Assembly: GCA_017502305.1 (NCBI GenBank)
Contig: JAFVVG010000038.1
Location: 1-64,000, forward strand
Origin: Clostridia bacterium
GTDB lineage: Bacteria > Bacillota > Clostridia > Christensenellales > Aristaeellaceae
Direction of reading: 5' to 3'
DNA length: 64,000 nt
In this document: piece after piece, positions 50,695 through 58,002 of the stretch
Position numbering within the stretch: the first letter of the stretch is position 1
How the letters are laid out: every line of letters begins with the position of its first letter
The notes under the pieces: generated by a model
Seen by the model: the letters and a program-made list of their open reading frames with translations, nothing else
What the model was told of the DNA's origin: nothing
Database searches by the model: none
Position numbers and translations under genes: made by a program

Positions 50695-50865
50695 AACCAG
50701 GAAGAAGCGGCTATTGTTGACACCAACGGAAGCGGGGTGGTAGAATACAAGTGCGATGCTTGGGGGAGGCACCTGAGCAAGACAGGAAGCGTGGCCAGCA
50801 CCTTGGGTACGCTGAATCCGTTCTGCTACCGGGGTTATGTTTATGATAAAAAAACGGAGGTATTT
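50695..50865 (+). pseudogene. Remnant of an RHS-repeat protein core
   Basis: About 57 codons match the end of a clostridial RHS core: AIVDTNGSGVVEYKCDAWG, then STLGTLNPFCYRGYVYD and KKTEVF in place of the usual ETGLYYLQSRYYDP. Upstream, 50567-50694 holds no recognisable RHS sequence, and there is no signal or full repeat array, so only the terminal core piece survives. RHS proteins are large polymorphic toxins delivered on contact, with the toxin tip after the core and an immunity gene behind. Here the core runs in frame into a small membrane-protein gene. Confidence 0.72.
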
Positions 50866-51183
50866 ATGAGCAGGAAGAATCTCGCCGAAAAGTTGCTATA
50901 CATCCCTATTGCTCATATCTACTCATTGTGGCACTTTACAAAAAGGCTAAACTATTTTGAAAGCATCACTGTTGGGTTGTCACTTATAGTCGAAGCCATG
51001 TTATTCAGTCACCTTCTACCCTTTATTGAGCCTTTTATACCCGATCCAATCAAAACGCTTTTTAACGGTCTGATTCTTTATCTTTGCTTTTTAGGTCCGA
51101 TTATTGTTGCAAGGCATCTTCAAACGAGACATGACATGAGGAAGCAATCTTCTCAATTGCGTGAAAAACAACGCAATAAGTAG
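50866..51183 (+). CDS. Small two-helix membrane protein after the RHS remnant, possible orphan immunity protein
   Basis: A 105-residue protein with ACGGAGGT before the ATG at 50866. It is noticeably AT-rich compared with its neighbours. Two hydrophobic segments are present (ESITVGLSLIVEAMLFSHLLPFI and FNGLILYLCFLGPIIVARHL), with a charged C-terminus (QTRHDMRKQSSQLREKQRNK). I do not recognise the family. Its position immediately behind an RHS core, in the same frame, and its foreign base composition suggest an immunity protein or part of a toxin cassette left after decay. The start and first codons may derive from RHS coding sequence. A terminator follows. Confidence 0.55.
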   Translation: MSRKNLAEKLLYIPIAHIYSLWHFTKRLNYFESITVGLSLIVEAMLFSHLLPFIEPFIPDPIKTLFNGLILYLCFLGPIIVARHLQTRHDMRKQSSQLREKQRNK

Positions 51184-51208
51184 TCAGAAATTATTTACTG
51201 ATTGTAAG

Positions 51209-51239
51209 GTGGAGCTTCTTCGGGAGTTCCGCTTTTTTT
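51209..51239 (+). terminator. Terminator after the small membrane protein gene
   Basis: GTGGAGCTTC/GGAGTTCCGC (with G-T pairs) capped by a TTCG tetraloop, then TTTTTTT. Confidence 0.78.
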
Positions 51240-51326
51240 GTTCTACGCGGCTGGCTGCCCGGGCGAAAACAGCACCAGCCCGCCAATGGAAAGCATTACG
51301 TTTCATCACGAAATTCACCGCAAAGG

Positions 51327-51355
51327 TTGACTTTGCCGGTGAGATGTGCTATCAT
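51327..51355 (+). promoter_or_regulatory. Promoter of tRNA-Arg
   Basis: TTGACT (51327-51332) and TATCAT (51350-51355), 17-base spacer, 25 bases before the tRNA. Confidence 0.8.
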
Positions 51356-51379
51356 GCAAGGGCTGTGAAAACAGCCTGC

Positions 51380-51453
51380 GCGCCCGTAGCTCAGTTGGAT
51401 AGAGTGACAGACTCCGACTCTGTAGGCCACTGGTTCGAATCCAGCCGGGCGTA
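51380..51453 (+). tRNA. tRNA-Arg, anticodon CCG (codon CGG)
   Basis: A 74-base cloverleaf. The acceptor stem is GCGCCCG/CGGGCGT, the D arm GCTC/GAGT, the anticodon stem ACAGA/TCTGT with loop CTCCGAC, the variable loop AGGCC, the T arm ACTGG-TTCGAAT-CCAGC, and the discriminator A. CCA is not encoded. The outermost T-stem pair is an A-C mismatch and the first acceptor pair is G-U, so the structure is slightly weak. Reads the CGG codon. Confidence 0.93.
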
Positions 51454-51460
51454 CATCTCA

Positions 51461-51497
51461 AACCCTTGGAAATACAACATTCCAAGGGTTTTTCTTT
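51461..51497 (+). terminator. Terminator after tRNA-Arg
   Basis: AACCCTTGGAA/TTCCAAGGGTT around ATACAACA, followed by TTTCTTTTT. Confidence 0.82.
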
Positions 51498-51691
51498 TTG
51501 CTTTGCTACTGTCAAAATGCGCGAAATGCGTCTTTTTTCGCATTATAATTCGGCAGTAAATTCGGCATTGCAAACACTGGCAACAAATGGAATTATAAAG
51601 GTAACGTCTCCCTCTTGCACTGTGAAACGCGACAGGGGAGCAGTTATTCGTGAGAGCCACAATATATCGGATGAACACGGAGGATGATTGG

Positions 51692-54600
51692 ATGCGTAAG
51701 CTGATGAACTGCCTGGTATGCCTGGCGCTGATGGCGCTGCTTTTTGCGCTGCCTATGACTGCCATCGCCGAGGACATTGATTTTGACAGCTTTATTGGTT
51801 ACGTCGAATGCGGTGATAGTCTTGGCGTGGGGGTTGACAAAAGCGGAACGCTGACGATCTTCAACTGGGATATGTATGATACGTCCGCAAGAAGCCTGTA
51901 TGATATCGATTATACGGATGACGTCAATCAATGGGAGGATTGGTTCGGCATTGATATTGTCAACGTGGTTTTTGCGACCAAGGTTGACTATATTGGTGCG
52001 TACTTTTTTGCAAACTGCGACACGCTGACCAGCATCACTTTGCCGGATACGCTGGTCGAGATCGGCTCCGGGGCTTTCATGGGCTGTGAAAACCTGACCA
52101 GCATTAACCTGCCCGAGGGCCTGACTACCATCGGCGCGGAAGCGTTCTATGCTTGCGAGAGCCTGACCAGCCTTGACCTGCCGGAAAGCATGACCACCAT
52201 TGGCGCCGGCGCTTTTTCCGACTGCAAAGGCCTGACCGGCATGGAGCTGCCGGAGGGCGTAACGGCGATCAAAGAATATACGTTCAGCGGCTGCGAGAAG
52301 CTGGCCGCCATCTCCCTTCCCGACAATGTGACAAGCGTTTCTGCCAATGCTTTCCAGGACTGCGCGGCGAAATTGTATGCCGGAATCAGCAGCAAAACCG
52401 CCCTGGCCCTTTCCAAGGCCAGCATTGCCTTTACCCTGCCGGGATACGAAGCGGTGGGCCTGAAGGTTACGGAAACCTCCGGTTACCGCACCTGTTCCCT
52501 TTGGCGTTATGATGCGGATGCCACCGAGATTGTTGTTCCCGAAGGTGTGACGATCATCGACGCATCTTTTATGAACAACACAACGCTTGTCAGCATCACC
52601 CTGCCGGAAAGCCTGACCAGTCTTAAATCCTCCCAGTTCTCTGGCTGCACCGCGCTGACCACCGTCAAGCTTTCGGAAGAGCTGACCAGCATTGGTTCTT
52701 CTGCGTTCAAGAACTGTTCCAGCCTGACCACCGTCAATCTGCCGGAAACGCTGACCAGCTTGGCCACATATATGTTCCAGAACTGCACCAGCCTGACCAG
52801 CATTACCTTGCCGGAAAAACTGAAAAGTATCCCCAGCTATGCTTTTTCCGGCTGCACCAGCCTGACGGATGTGAATCTTCCTGCCGGCGTGACCTCCCTT
52901 GGCAACGGGGCGTTCAACGGCTGCCCCGTCCAGTGGAGCGTGGACAGGCACAGCACCCAGGCGCAGATGCTTTCCAAGGCCGGTTACACCTTTGTTGACC
53001 CGGAATACCCCGAATTTAGCCTGAAAACAGATGTCTACGACAACGCCAAGTTTGTTATTGTGGATTGCAAAGATGACGTTACCAGCGTCACCATTCCCGA
53101 TGATATGGTCGGCATCAAGGATAACGCTTTCTCCGGCTGCACGGCCCTTGAGAGCATCACCCTCCACGATAACTTTGAGGACATCGGCACCTATGCCTTT
53201 AAGGACTGCCCTGCCACCATTTACGCTAATCTCCTTACCCTGACGGCCACCAGGCTTCCCGAGGGTTCCTTCGTTGTGCCTGAATATCCCAACCTGCTCT
53301 TCAGCGTTTGGTGCAGCAGCTCTCCCTTCAACGTCAGCAATACTTCGGTCACGCTGATCGGCATCCGTGAGCACACCGATGTGCTTACCGTGCCCGATGT
53401 GGTCTCTACCGTGAGAGCCTCCGGCTTTGCCGATTTTACCGGCAAGTTCTGCGCCAATATGAACAGCAAGGCTGCCCTTGCGCTGACAAAGGCCAATCTG
53501 CCTTTCTCTCCCGTGGAATGCCTTGACCTGACCATCACCGTCACCGGAAGCGGCTCCACGCGTACCGTTGCCGTTACGGGCTGCGCCGAAAGTGCCACGG
53601 AGGTGGTGCTTCCCGAAGGCGTTACCACCATTGCCGCTTCCGCCTTTGCCAACTGCCCCAACCTGAAAAGCATTACCCTGCCGGAGAGCCTCACCAGTGT
53701 GAATGCCAAGGCGTTTGACGGCTGCACGGCGCTGCGCTATGCCGCCGTTGGCGGTAAGGCGGCCAGGGTGCTGGGCACCAAGGGCTATACCACGCCGGAC
53801 TGCCCCCAGCTGACGCTGAATACCACCTACGCCGGCATGGCTGTGGTGGTGGACTGTGCCGCGGACGCAACGGAAATTGTGGTTCCCGAGGGCGTTACCT
53901 CCATTGCCGCCTCCGCCTTTGCCGAGTGCGCCTCCCTGACCAGCGTTACCCTTCCGGAAGGCGTGACCTCCATTGGCAACAATGCTTTCAAAGGCTGCAC
54001 CGCCCTGACCAGCGTTACTCTGCCGGAAAGCCTGAAAAGCATTGATTACAACGCATTCCTCAACTGTACCAGCCTGAATAGCATCCATCTGCCGGATCAT
54101 ATGACCTCTGTAAACAACAGTGCTTTCGTTGGCTGCCCGGCTGCCCGATATGTGAACATGGACAGCGCAACGGCGCTTACGATCTCGAAGTCCCTTTCCT
54201 TCAACGTGCCCGGGTATGAATATCTGGACCTGAAGGCGACGGAAGATGCCGATGGCGTCCGTACCTTTACGGTGGCGGATTGCAAAACGGACGTCACCTC
54301 GGCTGCTTTCCCTGAGCGGGTGACCGCCATTGGCGCCTATGCGTTCGAGGGCTGCGCCGCGCTGACAAGCATTGTCATTCCCGAGGGCGTGACCAGCATT
54401 GACAATTACGCGTTCAAAAACTGCATCGCTCTGGCAAGCGTTTCCCTGCCCAAGAGCCTGACCAGCATCGGTTCCGCGTTTGACGGCTGCACCGCCCTGA
54501 CCAGCCTGACGCTGCCTGATAACCTGACCACCATCAGCAGATATATTTTCGACAATTTTTCCACTACGCTCTACGCGCAGATGGACAGCGACACCGTCAA

Positions 54601-56950
54601 GGCAATGGCGGCCGCATATATCTATGATGATTTCATCGATCTGGACTATCCTGACCTGAGCCTGAGCGTATACAAGAATAGCGACAACACGCTCTATTAC
54701 AATGTCACGGGCTGCAAAAAGGATGCCGTCAACGTTGTCATTCCCGAGGGTGTGACCTATATCGGCTCCGACACATTCAAGGATTGTGCCAGCCTGAAGA
54801 GTGTTACCATCCCCGACGGTGTGAGCGGTATCGGCGAATCTGCTTTCTACGGCTGCACCAGCCTGGAGCGTGTGAACATCCCCGATGGTGTGACGAATCT
54901 TGGCAAATACGCGTTCTATGGCTGCACCAGCCTGACCAGTATCGTGCTGCCCGAAGGCATTACGTCCCTCACCAATTATGTTTTTATGAATTGTACCAGC
55001 CTGGCCAGTGTTACGATACCTGACAGCCTGACCTCCATTTACAGCTATGTATTCGAAAACTGCACCAGCCTGGCCAGCATTACGTTCCCGGACAATATTA
55101 CAACCTTCAGCGCTGCTGTGTTTGATGGCGCTTCCCCCGACATCTATGTAACGCCGGAAAGCACCACGGCTGTGACGCTTACAAAGAATACCTCCTATAC
55201 CTACAAGATATCCGGATATCCGGCACTTTCTTTTGAAACCACGGAATCCGCTGAGGGCGAGCGCATCATTGTGGTTGTCGGCTGTGACCCGGATGTCAGG
55301 GACGTTGTCATCCCCGAAGGCACTGGTGTCATTGGCTACAACGCTTTTGAGGAATGCACGGATCTCCGGAGCGTCAAGTTCCCTGCCGGGCTGACCGAGA
55401 TCAGATCGAATGCCTTCAACTGCTGCAGCAGCCTGACAGTTGTTGATATTCCGGAGGGTGTGACCACCATCGGCGGTTACGCGTTCAACAACTGCTATAA
55501 CCTGCTGCGCGTTTCCCTGCCCGAAAGCCTGACCACCATTGGCGATAGAGCATTCAGCTATTGCAGTAAGCTTGATGCCATCAATCTCCCTGCCGGCCTG
55601 GCAAGCATGGGTTCGGCTGCCTTCTACAACTGCAAAGCCCTGACCTCCATCAACATTCCCGGCAGCCTGAAGAAAATCCCTGAACAGGCCTTCTACTATA
55701 CGAATGTATCCACTATCACCATCGAGGAGGGCGTGGAGAGCATCGAATGGGCGGCCTTCAATTACAGCGGCGCGTCCAAGGTATACCTTCCCAACAGCGT
55801 AACGCAGATCGATTCCTACGCCTTCAACAGCAACGACAAGGATTTCACCATTTACTGCTACGAGTATTCCTACGCGGAATCCTGGTCGGTGGAGAAAAAG
55901 TACAAGCACATCCTGCTGGACGGCAAGCAGACCGGCAGCTATGCCACCGTCTCCATGCCGAAGAATACGATTGTTTCCATGGGCATCCCTGTCAAGATGA
56001 ACGCGGATATCTTCCCCACGTATGAAGGACAGCAGGTAACCTGGACCTCCGGCAATACCGCTGTGGCCACCATCAGTGCCGATGGCGTGGTAACGCCTGT
56101 GAACCCCGGCATTGCCACCATCACCGTGACGGCTGAAGGTAAGTCCGCCAGCGGCACCGTGACGGTTGCCCCCGCCATTACCGAACTGACACTGCCGGAT
56201 ACCGTCTATGCCATCGCCAAGACCTCCACGCAGGTTCCGCTGGTGCTCAACCCCGCCAATGCGGCTCATGAACTGGAGTATTCCATCAGCGATACCACCT
56301 ATGCGAAGGTTAATGACAGCGGCCTGATCTCCGCCAGCGCTGTGGGCGAAACCACCATCGAGGTGCTGGAGCGCGTGAGCGGCAAGGTGCTGCGGGCGAA
56401 GCTTCGCATCACCTATCCCGTTTCTTCCGTCAGCTTCGCGGAACCTGTGGCAAACGTGCCTTTGAACGGCAGCAAAATGCTGACGGCCAACGTCACCATG
56501 CGGACGGACAGCTGCGTGAACCAGCTGGTCACCTTCTCCTCCAGCAATGAGAGCGTCGCGAAGGTGGATCAGAACGGCTATGTGACCGGCGTCAGGCTGG
56601 GTACCGCCACCATTACCGCCACGGCGGCAAGCGGTGTGAGCGCCACCTGCACGGTCACGGTGGTCAAGGAAGCCGGGTTGGCGTTCCCCGCCATGCTGGA
56701 AGTGATCGAAGACGAAGCCTTCATGGGCGCCGCCTTCGAGAGCGTCACCCTGCGCCAGGGCTGCACGGCCATCGGCAGCCGCGCCTTCGCGCAGTGCGCC
56801 GGCCTGAATACGATCTACGTGCCGGATTCTGTGAAGAGCATCGCGGACGATGCGTTTGAGGGCTGCAGCGGGCTGACCATTGTTGCGCCCCAGGGCAGCT
56901 TCGCCCATACCTTTGCGGAAAGCCACGGCATCAACTGGCGCGGCAATTAA
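51692..56950 (+). CDS. Giant BspA-type leucine-rich-repeat (LRR_5) surface protein with Ig-like (Big_2) domains
   Basis: A 1752-residue exported protein. The ATG at 51692 follows GGAGGA by seven bases; the signal peptide is RKLMNCLVCLALMALLFALPMTAIA. Residues of about 40-1420 are LRR_5 repeats of roughly 23 residues (LTSITLPEGVTSIGNNAFKGC), grouped in about eight blocks, each opened by a YP-L-L...C..D...VVIPEGV header. Residues 1425-1665 contain about three bacterial Ig-like domains (VTWTSGNTAVATISADGVVTPVNPGIATITVTA). A last LRR block closes the protein. No LPxTG or S-layer motif was seen at the C-terminus, so attachment is unclear. BspA-like proteins bind host or microbial ligands; this one is probably an adhesin. 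Confidence 0.9.
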   Translation: MRKLMNCLVCLALMALLFALPMTAIAEDIDFDSFIGYVECGDSLGVGVDKSGTLTIFNWDMYDTSARSLYDIDYTDDVNQWEDWFGIDIVNVVFATKVDYIGAYFFANCDTLTSITLPDTLVEIGSGAFMGCENLTSINLPEGLTTIGAEAFYACESLTSLDLPESMTTIGAGAFSDCKGLTGMELPEGVTAIKEYTFSGCEKLAAISLPDNVTSVSANAFQDCAAKLYAGISSKTALALSKASIAFTLPGYEAVGLKVTETSGYRTCSLWRYDADATEIVVPEGVTIIDASFMNNTTLVSITLPESLTSLKSSQFSGCTALTTVKLSEELTSIGSSAFKNCSSLTTVNLPETLTSLATYMFQNCTSLTSITLPEKLKSIPSYAFSGCTSLTDVNLPAGVTSLGNGAFNGCPVQWSVDRHSTQAQMLSKAGYTFVDPEYPEFSLKTDVYDNAKFVIVDCKDDVTSVTIPDDMVGIKDNAFSGCTALESITLHDNFEDIGTYAFKDCPATIYANLLTLTATRLPEGSFVVPEYPNLLFSVWCSSSPFNVSNTSVTLIGIREHTDVLTVPDVVSTVRASGFADFTGKFCANMNSKAALALTKANLPFSPVECLDLTITVTGSGSTRTVAVTGCAESATEVVLPEGVTTIAASAFANCPNLKSITLPESLTSVNAKAFDGCTALRYAAVGGKAARVLGTKGYTTPDCPQLTLNTTYAGMAVVVDCAADATEIVVPEGVTSIAASAFAECASLTSVTLPEGVTSIGNNAFKGCTALTSVTLPESLKSIDYNAFLNCTSLNSIHLPDHMTSVNNSAFVGCPAARYVNMDSATALTISKSLSFNVPGYEYLDLKATEDADGVRTFTVADCKTDVTSAAFPERVTAIGAYAFEGCAALTSIVIPEGVTSIDNYAFKNCIALASVSLPKSLTSIGSAFDGCTALTSLTLPDNLTTISRYIFDNFSTTLYAQMDSDTVKAMAAAYIYDDFIDLDYPDLSLSVYKNSDNTLYYNVTGCKKDAVNVVIPEGVTYIGSDTFKDCASLKSVTIPDGVSGIGESAFYGCTSLERVNIPDGVTNLGKYAFYGCTSLTSIVLPEGITSLTNYVFMNCTSLASVTIPDSLTSIYSYVFENCTSLASITFPDNITTFSAAVFDGASPDIYVTPESTTAVTLTKNTSYTYKISGYPALSFETTESAEGERIIVVVGCDPDVRDVVIPEGTGVIGYNAFEECTDLRSVKFPAGLTEIRSNAFNCCSSLTVVDIPEGVTTIGGYAFNNCYNLLRVSLPESLTTIGDRAFSYCSKLDAINLPAGLASMGSAAFYNCKALTSINIPGSLKKIPEQAFYYTNVSTITIEEGVESIEWAAFNYSGASKVYLPNSVTQIDSYAFNSNDKDFTIYCYEYSYAESWSVEKKYKHILLDGKQTGSYATVSMPKNTIVSMGIPVKMNADIFPTYEGQQVTWTSGNTAVATISADGVVTPVNPGIATITVTAEGKSASGTVTVAPAITELTLPDTVYAIAKTSTQVPLVLNPANAAHELEYSISDTTYAKVNDSGLISASAVGETTIEVLERVSGKVLRAKLRITYPVSSVSFAEPVANVPLNGSKMLTANVTMRTDSCVNQLVTFSSSNESVAKVDQNGYVTGVRLGTATITATAASGVSATCTVTVVKEAGLAFPAMLEVIEDEAFMGAAFESVTLRQGCTAIGSRAFAQCAGLNTIYVPDSVKSIADDAFEGCSGLTIVAPQGSFAHTFAESHGINWRGN

Positions 56951-56965
56951 TCAACCAACCTATCA

Positions 56966-56996
56966 GCGTCCGTGATGGCTTCACGGACGCTTTTTT
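56966..56996 (+). terminator. Terminator after the first LRR gene
   Basis: GCGTCCGTGA/TCACGGACGC around TGGCT, followed by TTTTTT. Confidence 0.85.
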
Positions 56997-57051
56997 GTGC
57001 GACGTTTATTCGAGAAGCGAACGGCCGAAGGGGAAAATGAGATATTTGCTC

Positions 57052-57080
57052 TTGATAAATGTTGTAAAAGCTTGTAAAAT
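57052..57080 (+). promoter_or_regulatory. Promoter of the 57156 lipoprotein gene
   Basis: TTGATA (57052-57057) and TAAAAT (57075-57080), 17-base spacer. Confidence 0.65.
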
Positions 57081-57155
57081 AGAACCAACGGGCAGTTGAC
57101 CCCGAGGGGACGCGCCTGTGAGCGACTTTTATATGGATGATGGGAGGAACAATGA

Positions 57156-57836
57156 ATGAAGAAGCTGCTTTCTCTGCTGCTGGCCCTGTGCCTGCTGGTG
57201 GCTTGCGGCGCTGCCGGCGCTGAAGCTGTGGACCTGACCGGCGCCTGGTATGGCGACCTGTTCGGCATGAGCATGAACCTGAACCTGGCTGCCGATGGCA
57301 CCTATACCATGGAGCTGATGGGCGAAACGGACAACGGCACCTGGGCGCAGACGGAAACCGGGCTGACGCTGGATGATGGCGAGATCACGCTGACCTATGA
57401 CGCTGCTGCCAATACCCTGGGCATGGAAATCGAAGGCATGCCGCTGGTGTTCAGCCGTGAGGCTGCCGCGGCCGTCGGCCCCGCCGAGGTTGATACCGCG
57501 GCTGTGCTGGAGGACTTTGCCGGCACCTGGAGCGCTGACCGCGTTGATTTCATGGGCTTGGTCATGCCGATTGCCGAAATGGGCATGGGTATGGAGCTGG
57601 TCATCGAAGAGGCCAATGTGACGGTGAACATGATCGAAGGCGAAACTGTGGAAAGCGTTGTGTGCGCCGGTACGTTCGAAAATGCCGAACTCACCATCGC
57701 CCTGCCTGCTGCGGCCGAAGAAGAACCCCAGACGTTCGTCATCCGCCGTCTGGTGGACGGCACCGTGTCCTGCACGACCGTTCTGATGGAACTGCCCATG
57801 ACCTTCTACCTGCAGCCTGTGGTGGTGGCGGAATAA
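57156..57836 (+). CDS. Exported, probably lipidated protein with two lipocalin-like halves
   Basis: A 226-residue protein with signal peptide KKLLSLLLALCLLVACGAAGAEA; LVAC forms a lipobox with Cys18, although cleavage after AEA is possible. The mature part contains two similar segments of about 95 residues, each starting with an LTGAWYGDL- or FAGTWSADR-type strand and continuing as beta strands (GTYTMELMGETDNGTWAQTETGLTLDDGEITLTYD). This resembles the lipocalin-like or DUF-type beta domains often seen in clostridial secreted proteins. Ligand and role are unknown. It lies between the two giant LRR genes and has its own promoter and terminator. Confidence 0.75.
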   Translation: MKKLLSLLLALCLLVACGAAGAEAVDLTGAWYGDLFGMSMNLNLAADGTYTMELMGETDNGTWAQTETGLTLDDGEITLTYDAAANTLGMEIEGMPLVFSREAAAAVGPAEVDTAAVLEDFAGTWSADRVDFMGLVMPIAEMGMGMELVIEEANVTVNMIEGETVESVVCAGTFENAELTIALPAAAEEEPQTFVIRRLVDGTVSCTTVLMELPMTFYLQPVVVAE

Positions 57837-57867
57837 AGCTTCCGCCCCTGGAAGGCAAAACCATTCC

Positions 57868-57900
57868 AAGAGCCTGCGCATACGGCGCGGGCTCTTTTCT
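57868..57900 (+). terminator. Terminator after the 57156 lipoprotein gene
   Basis: AAGAGCCTGCGC/GCGCGGGCTCTT around ATACG, followed by TTCTT. Confidence 0.75.
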
Positions 57901-57948
57901 TGCGCCCAAATGCTGGCTTAAGGCTGGGGCGTTTCGTTGGGGAACATG

Positions 57949-57984
57949 AAAAAGCCCCGGACCAGTATACCGCTGGCCGGGGCC
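57949..57984 (-). terminator. Terminator of the second LRR gene
   Basis: On the minus strand GCCCCGGCCAG/CTGGTCCGGGGC around CGGTATA, followed by TTTTTC. Confidence 0.8.
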
Positions 57985-58002
57985 CGTATTGGGATTCGGG
58001 GA

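Noticed and set aside
50548-51183. A single 211-codon gene covering the RHS-like part and the membrane protein.
   Set aside because: The frame is continuous, but the first 49 codons match nothing, the start overlaps the divergent promoter, and a good ribosome-binding site stands at 50854-50861. A remnant plus a separate gene is more likely.
51644-56926. An open reading frame of about 1760 codons on the strand opposite the first giant LRR gene.
   Set aside because: It mirrors the LRR gene; high G+C and repeats keep the antisense frame open. It has no ribosome-binding site or known domain, and its sequence is rich in Gly, His, Ala and Gln as expected from reversed codons.
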